DNA of 64,000 nt from Paenibacillus algicola (GTDB taxonomy: Bacteria > Bacillota > Bacilli > Paenibacillales > Paenibacillaceae), in contig NZ_CP040396.1 of NCBI RefSeq assembly GCF_005577435.1, forward strand, positions 3,414,501 to 3,478,500. Direction: 5' to 3'. Both the position numbers and the translations under genes were made by a program. Every line of letters starts with the position of its first letter. Positions within the stretch are counted from its first letter, which is position 1. This document shows, piece by piece, positions 17,295-26,441 of this stretch. The notes below the pieces were generated by a model. It was not told the origin of the DNA and did no database searches. It was given only the letters and a program-made list of their open reading frames with translations.

Positions 17295-19490
17295 CTAATA
17301 GGAAAAATCTGCTCGGCGAGTAATGATATATTCATTGCCCTTTACAGCATCATCACCGTGACCCATTACCGCCCCCAGAGCCTCAGTCACTCCAGGAAGA
17401 AACCATAGCTTCATTCCCAGCTCGATCTCACCCGAGGCGTAGGTTGTTCTTTCCGCCGGGTTGATGCCGGTATGAAAACGAATGAGCGCCAGCATGCGCG
17501 ACATTTTCTTGTCGTTATGGCTATGTAGAAACAGAAACAATCTCAAATGATCTCTGTAGGTCATTTCAACCGGCATATATCTGGACAGCTCCACCGACCC
17601 TTTCGTGCTCAGTTCAATCATATCTTCAATGGCCTTCTCGACGCCGTACAGGATCGCCGCTGCGAGAATCAAGAGCGGGTTTCCTTTATTGCTGTTGACC
17701 ACAAAGCCCTCCATCGTTCGAATGGCCAGGCGAGACGCAAAAATCTCACCGTAAGCAGCAGCAATATTGGCGTATCCGTTGTGGAAGCCGTATAGGATAT
17801 ACTCCACTTCCTGCTCTTTGAGATCAGGTGGCGTAAAGCCAGACAGCGTGCCGGGATCTGAAAGCCCGGACAGCTCAGTTATGTCGTAGTGCGAGAAATA
17901 GTGCACGGCGTATTCATTCTGAAACAGCTCATCCATAACGCCATCCATCAGCCCTCCCATGGCAGCGAAGGAACCATCCATCTGATCCATGGAGGCATGC
18001 CCCGCGTCATAGGGATCACTCTCCCACTCTGTCCCTCTGCGGTCTTCCTCGGCAGCCACCGCGTTAAAGGACAGGCTGTCGTCGTAATAACGCTTGAGCT
18101 CCTTGAACTGAGCCTGAACCTTGCCACTCTCTTTGCCCCCATGAAGAGCCGCCATCCATCGCTCAGCCTGCTTCAGCTTTCCGCGAGCCTCTCCTTCCAG
18201 CGCTTTCCGTTCTTTGTCCGAGGAACGAAGCTGCTCTAGCTCAAGCTGCTTCTGACTCAATTTATTTCTTGTCCCGGGATCACTATATTCCTGAATGTAT
18301 TCCTCCACAGATCTGCTGGCTCTACTAACGGAAGATGCTGCTGCGGAGCTTCCGAGAGAGCCTGCCAGTGCGTCCAGTTTCTGCACCACAGGCCCCCACT
18401 CATTCTTCTGACGATTGATTTCAGCTTGAAAGCTGTCTAGAATTGAATCATGATGAATCAGCTTTCCGGTCTGCTGCCGAATGGACTGAATCATGGGCGG
18501 CGCATCTCCAGCGCTGCTACTGTCCGTGCCCGGTACGCTTTGATGAGATAGCGCATCATACCCGCTGCTGGCAGAACGGAACTCCGCTTCTTCAATGACC
18601 TGCTTCATCTCTTCATTCAGCTGCTGCGCTTTCTTAAAGTGCTCTTCCGCCTCCTGAAGCAGAGCCTCATGCCTCGATGAGGCTCCCCTGACCCCTGCAG
18701 CAAGAGTGGAAGACATGGAGGCAGTGCCCTCCAGGTATTTCCGGAGCAGGTCGGTATACAGCTTCTCATCGCTCTCCCGCGATGCATCCTCGGCTGATTT
18801 ATTCATGTAATCCTGGTATTGAGATGCCGCATCGCCTGCCGTTGCAATGGCTCCTCCAAGGACTTCATCAGAGATCTGACTGCCCGGAGGCTGCAGGACT
18901 AGCCTGGATAATGGCGGCGCCTGCTGCCCTGCCTTTCTTTGCTTCTCCAGCATATCGTCCAGCGCTTTCTCCCGCTGGTCGTACAGCTTGCCGAGCTTCT
19001 TCAGGACATCAAAGGTGCTCGAGGCCTCCTTCATGGATTGAGACATCGGCTTGAATTTACTTAGCATCTCCAATGTAAAATCAATAGGGGCTTTGTACTT
19101 CATATCCTCACTAATCTGGCGATTAAAGATGTCATAGGTCCCCAGCGGCCGTTGTAGCTGAAGCGCTGAGCTGTCAAGCCGTAACGGGAGCAGCGGAAAT
19201 GCATCTGCACGGGAGGATGGCTTGAGGCTTTCATTTAAAGCTTTTCCCATGATCAGATCTCCGCGGGTCTCGCCAATCGCATAAAGTCCATAGTTCTGCT
19301 GAAGCTGCGGATCATAAGCTGACATGACAGAGCGCACCGCAGCATGAGCCAGACGTTCCCCTTGCACCTTCATCGCGGCAATTCTCGCATAATCAATAAA
19401 CACGGCAACGAACATAAACACGACCGATAACGCGATCATCAAAAAAATAGATACCGCGCCTTCTTCTCTCTGAAAAACTCTTCTCATCAC
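17295..19490 (-). CDS. TadG-like membrane protein (DUF5702-like)
   Basis: 731 residues. The N-terminus (REEGAVSIFLMIALSVVFMF, then AVFIDYARIAAMKVQGERLA) has the Tad-protein pattern of a charged patch, a Gly and one long helix, but lacks the usual Glu five residues after the Gly. After NYGLYAIGET comes a long, mainly helical extracytoplasmic region with coiled-coil stretches between about 160 and 480. Gram-positive Tad loci usually encode such a large TadG-like protein. Its start overlaps the end of the preceding pseudopilin gene by 4 bases. Confidence 0.75.
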   Translation of the reverse strand: MMRRVFQREEGAVSIFLMIALSVVFMFVAVFIDYARIAAMKVQGERLAHAAVRSVMSAYDPQLQQNYGLYAIGETRGDLIMGKALNESLKPSSRADAFPLLPLRLDSSALQLQRPLGTYDIFNRQISEDMKYKAPIDFTLEMLSKFKPMSQSMKEASSTFDVLKKLGKLYDQREKALDDMLEKQRKAGQQAPPLSRLVLQPPGSQISDEVLGGAIATAGDAASQYQDYMNKSAEDASRESDEKLYTDLLRKYLEGTASMSSTLAAGVRGASSRHEALLQEAEEHFKKAQQLNEEMKQVIEEAEFRSASSGYDALSHQSVPGTDSSSAGDAPPMIQSIRQQTGKLIHHDSILDSFQAEINRQKNEWGPVVQKLDALAGSLGSSAAASSVSRASRSVEEYIQEYSDPGTRNKLSQKQLELEQLRSSDKERKALEGEARGKLKQAERWMAALHGGKESGKVQAQFKELKRYYDDSLSFNAVAAEEDRRGTEWESDPYDAGHASMDQMDGSFAAMGGLMDGVMDELFQNEYAVHYFSHYDITELSGLSDPGTLSGFTPPDLKEQEVEYILYGFHNGYANIAAAYGEIFASRLAIRTMEGFVVNSNKGNPLLILAAAILYGVEKAIEDMIELSTKGSVELSRYMPVEMTYRDHLRLFLFLHSHNDKKMSRMLALIRFHTGINPAERTTYASGEIELGMKLWFLPGVTEALGAVMGHGDDAVKGNEYIITRRADFSY

Positions 19491-20182
19491 TGGAGCTCTC
19501 CCCCAAATCGTCCCAGCACCTGTGCAGCGGCTTTCGGATCCATACGGCCTCCCCCGGATTGTGCAAATCGGGAGCCATAATAGCGCATCAGCTCCACAGT
19601 CCGTATAAACTCCACCGGATCCACGATCACCGACTGAGACAAAGCTTTAAGCTCCATCCCCCCGGACAGTAAATGATCCAGCGGCTGGATGACAGATGGC
19701 CAGGACAGCTGAGTATACACCCGCCGCAGCAGCAGCTTGTTCTCATAACGCAGCTCTCCCTCCATGCCAGCCGGTACCGCCAATGATGCCTTGGACAGCT
19801 TTACTTCGGGTAAATCAGCTTCTGAAGCCGCTCCTCCAGGCAGCTGAAGGGACACCTGCCTCTCAGCTTGCCCTAACTGAAACAAGCCTGACAGCAGATG
19901 GTCATCCTTCAATCGCCAATACAGGCTGTCATACAGGCCAGGTTCAACCGAGCCGCTGACTGCTTCCTTATAACTGTTGTCCCACATGAAGGAGGCACGC
20001 TCTGACACGGCGGAAGACGCTTGGGTGAGAAAGGATTTCTGATACAGATACAGGCATAGGAATAACAGCATAGCTACGACGAGGAACACGATTGGAAGAA
20101 CGAGAGAGGCTTCAATTGTAAACTGTCCTCTGGCATCCCTCCACAACGATCGACTACTTAAGAAACTCTTCAGTTTTCTCAT
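19487..20182 (-). CDS. TadE-like pseudopilin
   Basis: 231 residues. Type III signal: RDARG followed by QFTIEASLVLPIVFLVVAML, with E at +5 and a hydrophobic helix of about 20 residues. The rest is predicted extracytoplasmic (SERASFMWDNSYKEA and a C-terminal GGRMDPKAAAQVLGRFGG). The start lies inside the end of the Flp1 gene (overlap 29 bases, other frame), and the end overlaps the next gene by 4 bases. Probably a minor pilin of the Tad pilus. Confidence 0.8.
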   Translation of the reverse strand: MRKLKSFLSSRSLWRDARGQFTIEASLVLPIVFLVVAMLLFLCLYLYQKSFLTQASSAVSERASFMWDNSYKEAVSGSVEPGLYDSLYWRLKDDHLLSGLFQLGQAERQVSLQLPGGAASEADLPEVKLSKASLAVPAGMEGELRYENKLLLRRVYTQLSWPSVIQPLDHLLSGGMELKALSQSVIVDPVEFIRTVELMRYYGSRFAQSGGGRMDPKAAAQVLGRFGGELQ

Positions 20183-20345
20183 TTACATTGTCAAAAAGAT
20201 TGTTTACCAAGATCGTGATCTGTTCTTTAAATATCAGAGCAATGACCAGAATCACCACAATAATCAAAATCACCTCCAGCGTTCCCAGCCCCTCCTCATC
20301 CTTCCAAAAGCGTCTTACCGGATTCATAATTGTAGATAATTTCAT
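20154..20345 (-). CDS. Flp1-family type IVb pilin
   Basis: 63 residues. A short basic leader ends in KDEEG, followed by LGTLEVILIIVVILVIALIF, so cleavage after Gly19 would give E at +5, the canonical Flp processing site. The mature product is about 44 residues: one hydrophobic helix and a short charged tail (DNVNEKTEEFLK). This is the expected size and layout for the main Flp1 pilin of Gram-positive Tad systems. It is encoded 17 bases after tadC. Confidence 0.9.
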   Translation of the reverse strand: MKLSTIMNPVRRFWKDEEGLGTLEVILIIVVILVIALIFKEQITILVNNLFDNVNEKTEEFLK

Positions 20346-20362
20346 AACTTATCCATTCCCTT

Positions 20363-21247
20363 CTAGATATTTATCATCATTAATGCCGGAGCTCCGATCA
20401 AGACCAGAACTACCATGAAAATAACAACCATCGGAAACACCAGCTTGGAGGAGGCCTGCTCCCCTCTTGTGCGGGCAATAGCCTTTCTTTTCTCCCACAG
20501 CACTCGCGATAGATCCCGCAGGGCTAATACAAAGTCGCTTCCACCCCTTTTGAAATGAAGAAGCACTGTGGTCGTAAACACGGAAATCTCCTGCACCGCG
20601 CAGCGCCTGCTGAATTGCTCAAATGCCTCCTGAAAGGAATGACCGCCTTCCCACTCGGAAACCATCATCCTCAGCTCCATATAGAGCGGATGCGTATCGT
20701 TGTCTGCACGATGACAGCAGTGCAGCAAAGCCTTTTGCACGGTTTCACCTGCCCCGACGAGCAGGACCAGCTTGTTGAGCAGCTCTGGAAGCTCCATTAC
20801 AATATCCTGCTCCCGCATGATCACCCTGCGCTCCAGATCACGCAGCATGGATATCGGCAGCAGACCTCCGAGCAGCACGCCCGCGATCATCCCTATACCC
20901 TCTCCGGTTAGTAGAGCTATGGAGCTGCCTGCGATCAGCGCAGCCCATCCATATGACATAGCCTCTGCGAGAACCAGCAATGTCTTCTCTCTGCTTAAAC
21001 GCAGGCCGTGCAGCTTCTGTACGGAACGTTCAGTCCGATAATACAGCGTAGGTGCACGCTGCAAAAGAGAAGTGCGTTCCAGCAGGTGCAATCCCGGTGC
21101 AAGCCATTTCTGCAGCTTCAGTCCACTCACCGGAATCCGGCTCCAGAGCCGGTACCGCGCATGGTGACGGTAATAAAGCCCCAGCCAGGCTCCTGCCAGC
21201 AATATCAGCAGTACCGCCGCACCAAATGTCAGCATTTCCTTTATCAC
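20363..21247 (-). CDS. tadC: Tad pilus inner-membrane platform protein TadC
   Basis: 294 residues with an N-terminal helix, a pair of central helices and a C-terminal helix. The type II secretion F domain is recognisable: ELPELLNKLVLLVGAGETVQKAL, then EGGHSFQEAFEQFSRRC and the C-terminal EQASSKLVFPMVVIFMVVLV. With TadB it forms the membrane platform on which TadA acts. It follows tadB after 27 bases. Confidence 0.88.
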   Translation of the reverse strand: MIKEMLTFGAAVLLILLAGAWLGLYYRHHARYRLWSRIPVSGLKLQKWLAPGLHLLERTSLLQRAPTLYYRTERSVQKLHGLRLSREKTLLVLAEAMSYGWAALIAGSSIALLTGEGIGMIAGVLLGGLLPISMLRDLERRVIMREQDIVMELPELLNKLVLLVGAGETVQKALLHCCHRADNDTHPLYMELRMMVSEWEGGHSFQEAFEQFSRRCAVQEISVFTTTVLLHFKRGGSDFVLALRDLSRVLWEKRKAIARTRGEQASSKLVFPMVVIFMVVLVLIGAPALMMINI

Positions 21248-21274
21248 CTCAGCCTCTGAAGTATCCCGCTGTCT

Positions 21275-22036
21275 CTAGACGCGAATATCCATCATTCTTG
21301 AAATCCACCAGCAGCAGCCGGCAAGCGCACTCAGAGCCAGCGTTGAAATCACAATACCAGCGCCGCTATTATGCATAGGCTGCATATAATCACCTGCCGT
21401 GAAATTCATAAATAACAGGAGCAGGAACGGTGCAGCCATCATCGCTTTGGATTCAAATTTCTTCTGTGCCACCATCACGGCAATTTCCTGCTGGATATCC
21501 AGCTTCTCTCCAATGACGGAGGAGGTCCGGCGGATCACCTCTACCAAATCTCCGCCTGTTCTTTTGCAGGTGACAAAAACATCGGCGAAGCTGGATATAT
21601 CATCAAGTCCTGCCCGGACCGCAAAATCCTGTAACGCTGCCTCCACAGGTTCGCCGATCTCAAGCCTGGCTGTGATGACCCGAAGCTCAAACATCATGTC
21701 ATTCTCCTGTCCTGGATAAAGCAGCCTCAAATCCTCAGTCGCATCCTTAAAGCCATTCTCGACAGAACGTCCCGCAGACAGAGAGGACGAGAGGGAATAC
21801 AACGCCTGCTTGAAATGAAGATTCAGCGCCGATCTTTGTCGCTGAAGCAGATGCTGCCGCCAAAACCGCGGCAGCAGCAAGCCTGCCGGGGCCACCAGCA
21901 GCGACAGCAGCAGGTTCTGATAGAACAAATGGCCCGCTATGAAGCAAAGAACACAGCCGATGATGGCGAAGCTGATCCGCTGCTTTGATGAGAGCGTGTA
22001 CTGCTTGTAATCCCTGAGCTGTATCTGTCTTTGCAT
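21275..22036 (-). CDS. tadB: Tad pilus platform protein TadB
   Basis: 253 residues. Two N-terminal helices, then an F domain: FKQALYSLSSSLSAGRSVEN, later FADVFVTCKRTGGDLVEVIR and two C-terminal helices (AAPFLLLLFMNFTAGDYM and ISTLALSALAGCCWWI). This is the usual TadB layout. The start codon lies near 22036, about 50 bases after tadA. Partner of TadC. Confidence 0.88.
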   Translation of the reverse strand: MQRQIQLRDYKQYTLSSKQRISFAIIGCVLCFIAGHLFYQNLLLSLLVAPAGLLLPRFWRQHLLQRQRSALNLHFKQALYSLSSSLSAGRSVENGFKDATEDLRLLYPGQENDMMFELRVITARLEIGEPVEAALQDFAVRAGLDDISSFADVFVTCKRTGGDLVEVIRRTSSVIGEKLDIQQEIAVMVAQKKFESKAMMAAPFLLLLFMNFTAGDYMQPMHNSGAGIVISTLALSALAGCCWWISRMMDIRV

Positions 22037-22089
22037 AGTCCTCCTCCCTTCCCTTCATGGCAGTAAAATCACTTGACTCCCTGCCTTTG

Positions 22090-23349
22090 TCACAGCCCCT
22101 CTGAAGCTTCTCCGAGCTCCTGCAGGGGCCACCGTGTCATTCCGGCCATCAAGAGCTTGTCCGTATGTACAATAGGATTGCCGCAGCGTTCCAGTTCACC
22201 CCGCAGCCGTCCGTCAGACTCTCCCCGCTCCACGAAACGATACAGCGGATTTAGCTGAACCTCCCCTTCCCTTAGCCCTGCCACCTCACTGATCTCTGTT
22301 ACGCGGCGCGAGCGGTCGCGCAGCCGAGATAAATGAACCAGAATATCCACCGCCGAGCTGATCTGCTGACGAACCACCTGCACAGGAAGCTCTCCACCGC
22401 TAAGCACCATGGTTTCCAGTCGACTGATCATATCCTTGCTGCTGTTGCTATGTCCTGTAGACAGCGACCCGTCATGTCCCGTGTTCATCGCCTGCAGCAT
22501 GTCCAGCGCCTCACTGCCGCGAACCTCGCCTACAATAATCCGATTGGGTCTCATGCGAAGAGAGGAGCGGATAAGATCTCGAATATTGATCTCGCCCTTC
22601 CCTTCGGTATTTGCATTCCTGGTCTCCAGTGCTACAAGATTGGGAACCGTGACGATCTTCAGCTCGGCAGAATCCTCAATCGTGATCACCCGCTCATCTC
22701 CCGGAATGTATTGAGACAACGCATTAAGAAAGGTCGTCTTCCCGGAGCCTGTGCCTCCGCTTATAAAAATGTTATATTTACTCCTCACCAAAATGCGAAG
22801 CAGCTCCGCAGCTTCAGACGATAACGCCCCCCGCTCCACCAGCTGCCCCATCGTCATCGGAGACTCCGGAAACTTGCGAATGGTCATGGTCGGTCCCTTC
22901 AGCGCAACAGGCGGCAGCACGATATTTACGCGGGAGCCATTCTGCAGCCTGGCGTCGACAATGGGAGACGATTCATTCACGACCCGATTCACGGACCCGA
23001 CAACACTCTGGATAATATCCTCCAGCCTGTTCCTGGACTCAAACCGGACATTTAGCTTCTTGACCTCGCCTTCCTGTTCGATGAACACTTCTTCATGGCT
23101 GTTAATCATGATTTCAGTGATCGCTGGATTGTCAACCAGAGGCTGAAGCACATCCAGACCGCGAAAGGAATCAAACACACGGCGAATCAGCTCCCGCTTC
23201 TGCGCTGCCGTCAGTGACGAGATGTCGCTCCGGCGCCAGGCATAATCCTCAATCTGCGCCATCAGCTCCCGATTGCTCACAGCCGCAGACAAATCCAGAC
23301 TGCCCCGGACTTCATTACGTATCGAGTGGAACATCTCGTCCAGACTCAT
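22090..23349 (-). CDS. tadA: Tad secretion ATPase TadA (CpaF family)
   Basis: 419 residues. Walker A SGGTGSGKTTFLNAL, Asp box ITIEDSAELKI, Walker B region RPNRIIVGEVRGSEALDML and His box TGHDGSLSTGHSNS are all present, the signature of type II/IV secretion ATPases of the CpaF clade. The N-terminal domain includes NPAITEIMINSHEEVFIEQE. It hydrolyses ATP in the cytosol to drive pilin extrusion through TadB/TadC. Overlaps the preceding gene by 4 bases. Confidence 0.96.
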   Translation of the reverse strand: MSLDEMFHSIRNEVRGSLDLSAAVSNRELMAQIEDYAWRRSDISSLTAAQKRELIRRVFDSFRGLDVLQPLVDNPAITEIMINSHEEVFIEQEGEVKKLNVRFESRNRLEDIIQSVVGSVNRVVNESSPIVDARLQNGSRVNIVLPPVALKGPTMTIRKFPESPMTMGQLVERGALSSEAAELLRILVRSKYNIFISGGTGSGKTTFLNALSQYIPGDERVITIEDSAELKIVTVPNLVALETRNANTEGKGEINIRDLIRSSLRMRPNRIIVGEVRGSEALDMLQAMNTGHDGSLSTGHSNSSKDMISRLETMVLSGGELPVQVVRQQISSAVDILVHLSRLRDRSRRVTEISEVAGLREGEVQLNPLYRFVERGESDGRLRGELERCGNPIVHTDKLLMAGMTRWPLQELGEASEGL

Positions 23350-24512
23350 CTGCCGCCACCACGCATTCCATCCATGAAGGCTCCGGAGGACTGAGCGGTT
23401 CCATACAGCTCATGGCACAGCTTCAGAATCTCCTTCTGAAAGGCAGGAGTATGAAGCTGCTCCAATAGGTTACTGCCGTCCCAGCTGTTCATCATTGGCA
23501 GAACATGATCTGCTGTTATCTCCTGCTTCCTTGAATCCAGCTTAGGCGTATAGCGGTTTATGATAAATCGACTCTTCGCTGCGAAGTCTGTGCCGTTCAT
23601 CTCTTGGGTGCCAAGATGCTGTATCCACTTCCCCGTCTTCCATTGCCCTGTATGATCCGCAGTCAGGACCCAGAGCAATTCATCCGCATGCCGGGTGACC
23701 GCCTGAAGCAGCTTCTGGTTTAATCCATCGTTATCAACAACGATCATGTCATAACGATTCAGGCCCTGCAGAGCTCCCAGCAGAGCAGCCGTATCGTCTG
23801 CATTCATCTCCAGCATCTCCTTCACCTCAGCACCGCCAACCAGTCCATCGCATTTCAACGCTTCCTTCCTGACAATGTACGGCTCCAGATCGATCTCTTC
23901 TCCGTTCTCCTGAAGCACCTTCAGGTCGTACAGCAGCCGGGAAAAGCTGCTCTTGCCGCCCTGCAGACGTTCCTCGGACAACAGCTGCTCACTGGAGTTC
24001 AGCATTTCCAGATTAAGATACAGCACCCGGCAGCCCAGCTCCGCGAGCTGCCGCGCTATGCTCATGGCAATCATCGTCTTGCCGCAATGACCTATTGCCG
24101 AGACCATTCCGAGTACATGGGTCCCTCCAGACCGAAGCTCCCGGCCCGTATGGCTGCTGTGCACACTTCGGCCCGCTCGAGCAAGCCATCCGCTCAGCAG
24201 CTCCGGGATCGGCTGATATTTCGGTACAGCCACCTCATGCTCCGCCACAGGGTCGATGCTCCCGTCACTCAGGTAAATCCACCGTCCCGGGATCAAAGGC
24301 AGCTCAAGGCCCCTCCAGGCCTCCAGCATAGCTCCATCCAGGACGACCAGATCATGCTGCTTTCCCTTTTCCTTGTACTGCTGCAGGGCATCCAAGCGAG
24401 TAAATGCCGCAATCTGTAAACGAGTGGCATCATCGCAGGATTGCACATAATTTAGGACGGCTTCTGCATATGGAGGGTCCTGTACTGCCAGTACCAGCCT
24501 CACCGGATCCAT
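23346..24512 (-). CDS. CpaE/TadZ-like pilus localisation ATPase
   Basis: 388 residues from ATG 24512, with AAGGAG nine bases upstream; the frame extends to 24539 without a ribosome site. An N-terminal receiver-like domain (VRLVLAVQDPPYAEAVLNYV) precedes a MinD/ParA-type ATPase. The deviant Walker A reads VSAIGHCGKTMIAMSIARQL, where the usual K-G-G-x-G-K-T is degenerate, followed by RVLYLNLE and DMIVVDNDG. CpaE/TadZ proteins position the Tad machine at the cell pole. It is the first gene of the operon, just below the leader hairpin. Confidence 0.82.
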   Translation of the reverse strand: MDPVRLVLAVQDPPYAEAVLNYVQSCDDATRLQIAAFTRLDALQQYKEKGKQHDLVVLDGAMLEAWRGLELPLIPGRWIYLSDGSIDPVAEHEVAVPKYQPIPELLSGWLARAGRSVHSSHTGRELRSGGTHVLGMVSAIGHCGKTMIAMSIARQLAELGCRVLYLNLEMLNSSEQLLSEERLQGGKSSFSRLLYDLKVLQENGEEIDLEPYIVRKEALKCDGLVGGAEVKEMLEMNADDTAALLGALQGLNRYDMIVVDNDGLNQKLLQAVTRHADELLWVLTADHTGQWKTGKWIQHLGTQEMNGTDFAAKSRFIINRYTPKLDSRKQEITADHVLPMMNSWDGSNLLEQLHTPAFQKEILKLCHELYGTAQSSGAFMDGMRGGGR

Positions 24513-24540
24513 ATCTCCATTCTCCTTTTCCCAAGACAAC

Positions 24541-24593
24541 GCAAAAAAGCACCCTTCTATACTGCAGCATCTGCAGTCATAGAACGGTGCTTC
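24541..24593 (-). terminator. Leader hairpin with T-run before the Tad operon (putative attenuator)
   Basis: A 20-bp interrupted stem (24547-24567 with 24571-24592, loop of three) is followed on the minus strand by six T residues at 24548-24543. It lies between the likely promoter and the cpaE-like start codon, with no minus-strand gene just upstream whose end it could mark. A small competing stem, ACGG-AAGCA-CCGT on the minus strand at 24596-24584, overlaps its 5-prime arm. Confidence 0.75.
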
Positions 24594-24617
24594 CGTCGTC
24601 TTGTTATATTTTTACAT

Positions 24618-24646
24618 AGGATAGCATATACTCCCGGGGTCTGCAA
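24618..24646 (-). promoter_or_regulatory. Putative promoter of the Tad operon
   Basis: TTGCAG (24646-24641) and TATCCT (24623-24618) with a 17-base spacer, on the minus strand. The 315-base gap 24513-24827 otherwise holds the leader hairpin and the upstream region of the divergent nuclease gene. Confidence 0.5.
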
Positions 24647-24827
24647 CCGAAATTTTGGATCATTCCCACCCTATCTGCTGCTATAGGCACCCTTGCCAAA
24701 CCTCGGCAAACCTATCATAATACAATGGAACAAGTGTTCCGAGTCGATGTCGGTTTATATACAGTTGAACTACATAACGCGCTCCCTATCTAACACCTAT
24801 TACAACTACTTAAAGAGGAGAATCATC

Positions 24828-25682
24828 ATGAGATTGAAACTGATCCCTGCGCTGCTTGCAGCCTCGCTGCTGACCGGCTGCGGTAGTGACCACGCAGAAC
24901 GCCCCCAAGTCCCGGCTTCCGGGCAAGCACCTGCTTCATCCTACGGGGCTGACAAGAACTCTGCACCTCCCGTCTCCGGCAAAGGATATGAAACCGACCA
25001 ACTGGATATCGCTAAAGCACCGGTTCAGCTAGTTAGAGCCGTGGATGGAGATACCATCCGGGTAGAGTGGCAGGGACAAGAGGAGAATGTTCGTTTTCTT
25101 CTGATTGATACACCCGAAACCAGTCACCCTCAGCTCGGCGTACAGCCGTACGGCCCGGAAGCCAAGGACTTTACTGCCCGTATGGTAGAAGAAGCAGACC
25201 TTCTGGAGCTGGAATTTGATATTGGGCCCAACCGCGATAAATATGGACGCCTGCTCGCCTATGTCTATGCCGATGGGGTGATGGTCCAGGAAGCCCTTCT
25301 ACATGAAGGTCTCGCGCGGGTCGCCTACATTTATCCACCCAATGTGCGATATGTCGATAAATTCAACGGACTTCAGCAGGACAGCCGCAATGAGGCGCAA
25401 GGCATCTGGAGTGTAGAAAATTATGCACAGGAGGACGGCTTTTATCCCGAGCACTTTGATGATACTGCAGCAGCTGAAGCTGAAGAGCCAGCATCCAAAG
25501 CCACACCAGCGGAAGACAAGACTCCGGCCAATGGCTGCAGCATTAAAGGCAATATCAACTCCAAAGGAGATAAAATCTACCACACGCCGGAATCCAGATA
25601 TTATGACGCTACCGATCCGGAGGCGTGGTTCTGCAGTGAGCAGGAAGCTGAGGCTGCCGGATTTCGGGCGCCGAAGAGCTAG
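24828..25682 (+). CDS. Thermonuclease-family lipoprotein with C-terminal Cys domain
   Basis: 284 residues from ATG 24828, which follows AGAGGAG by 7 bases; the frame extends 45 codons upstream without a ribosome site. A lipoprotein signal ends in SLLTGC. After a Pro/Ser linker, a staphylococcal-nuclease fold begins at about residue 60: [11 protein letters not shown], then [11 protein letters not shown], a [17 protein letters not shown] block and [12 protein letters not shown]. These supply the catalytic Asp, Arg and Glu residues of the family. The last 50 residues ([20 protein letters not shown], then [14 protein letters not shown]) are the small domain often found after such nucleases. It probably degrades extracellular DNA or RNA at the membrane surface. 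It ends two bases before the convergent DCC gene. Confidence 0.93.
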   Translation: MRLKLIPALLAASLLTGCGSDHAERPQVPASGQAPASSYGADKNSAPPVSGKGYETDQLDIAKAPVQLVRAVDGDTIRVEWQGQEENVRFLLIDTPETSHPQLGVQPYGPEAKDFTARMVEEADLLELEFDIGPNRDKYGRLLAYVYADGVMVQEALLHEGLARVAYIYPPNVRYVDKFNGLQQDSRNEAQGIWSVENYAQEDGFYPEHFDDTAAAEAEEPASKATPAEDKTPANGCSIKGNINSKGDKIYHTPESRYYDATDPEAWFCSEQEAEAAGFRAPKS

Positions 25683-25684
25683 CA

Positions 25685-26083
25685 TTACAGAAAGCGACGG
25701 CGGATCTCCGGAGTCGGAATCATACACTCTTCAGACTTTCCGAACCAGCGATACCGGTTATTAGCGACCCATTGGTAAACAGGATTCCTGATAAAAGGGG
25801 GTACCATCACGAAGACGTAAAAAAGCGGCCATGGCAGCGGCAGCCGCTTTGCAATCCTCAACGCAGCAGCGGACTTCGTATAATAGGTTCCTCCTTCAAT
25901 GACAATTACGGTATTATTCAGCTCTGGAGACAGCCCCCCCGCAAGAAGGAGCTCCTGCCCAATGTCCGACTGCTGGGAGGCAAAGCGAAAGCGCCCTTCA
26001 GGATCCCGTTTGATGATAAAGCGCGTAAGACCTTGGCATAAATGGCATACACCATCGATCAGTACAATAACGTGATCCGTCAT
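25685..26083 (-). CDS. DCC-family thiol-disulfide oxidoreductase
   Basis: 132 residues from ATG 26083 (MTDHVIVLIDGVCHLC), chosen because GGAGG lies 8 bases upstream. The DGVCHLC motif gives the family its name and holds the CxxC pair, near residue 13. DPEGRFRFASQQSDIG and the C-terminal PFIRNPVYQWVANNRYRWFG, then GKSEECMIP, are typical. Predicted thioredoxin-like fold, redox role inferred, substrate unknown. Confidence 0.9.
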   Translation of the reverse strand: MTDHVIVLIDGVCHLCQGLTRFIIKRDPEGRFRFASQQSDIGQELLLAGGLSPELNNTVIVIEGGTYYTKSAAALRIAKRLPLPWPLFYVFVMVPPFIRNPVYQWVANNRYRWFGKSEECMIPTPEIRRRFL

Positions 26084-26162
26084 CCTCATTCCTCCAGATA
26101 AAATGTACAAAAATAGCGTGGAACTCATACCAAAGTCCACGCTGTCGTTGTGCCTCATTCAA

Positions 26163-26441
26163 TTATTCGGCAGCTGCCTTGCTCAGCCATTCTCCCTCTT
26201 TCATCTGCTCATCAAAATCCGAAGAAAACTTCTCCATGCATCTGCAAATGAAATCCTTGCGGCATACGGGACAAGGCGTCTTGCCCAGACGGCTGACATT
26301 CGTCAATTTCCATTCTGGATAACGGTTGTAAAACACGCGGCAATCGGTTCCGTCTGCCAGATTGATGATGAACTCATAAAGCCCGTCCTTCTCATTGTTT
26401 CCGGCTTTAGTTACATTGGTAATCTGCGGTCTGTATGGCAT
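26163..26441 (-). CDS. Small Cys-rich protein of unknown function
   Basis: About 92 residues if it starts at ATG 26441 (a frame from GTG 26450 is possible, and the ribosome site GGGTGATG favours 26441). Cysteines occur as KTPCPVCRKDFICRCMEKF, a C-x2-C-x5-C-x-C arrangement that could bind zinc. A preceding part (LYEFIINLADGTDCRVFYNR) looks beta-rich. The gene lies 79 bases after the DCC gene and 89 before the zinc-ribbon gene, all on the minus strand. I do not recognise the family. Confidence 0.6.
   Translation of the reverse strand: MPYRPQITNVTKAGNNEKDGLYEFIINLADGTDCRVFYNRYPEWKLTNVSRLGKTPCPVCRKDFICRCMEKFSSDFDEQMKEGEWLSKAAAE

Noticed and set aside
24661..24720. c-di-GMP (GEMM) riboswitch near the Tad promoter
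   Set aside because: GGCAAACC-like bases occur on the plus strand, but the second conserved block and the tetraloop receptor are absent and the strand is wrong for the pilus operon.
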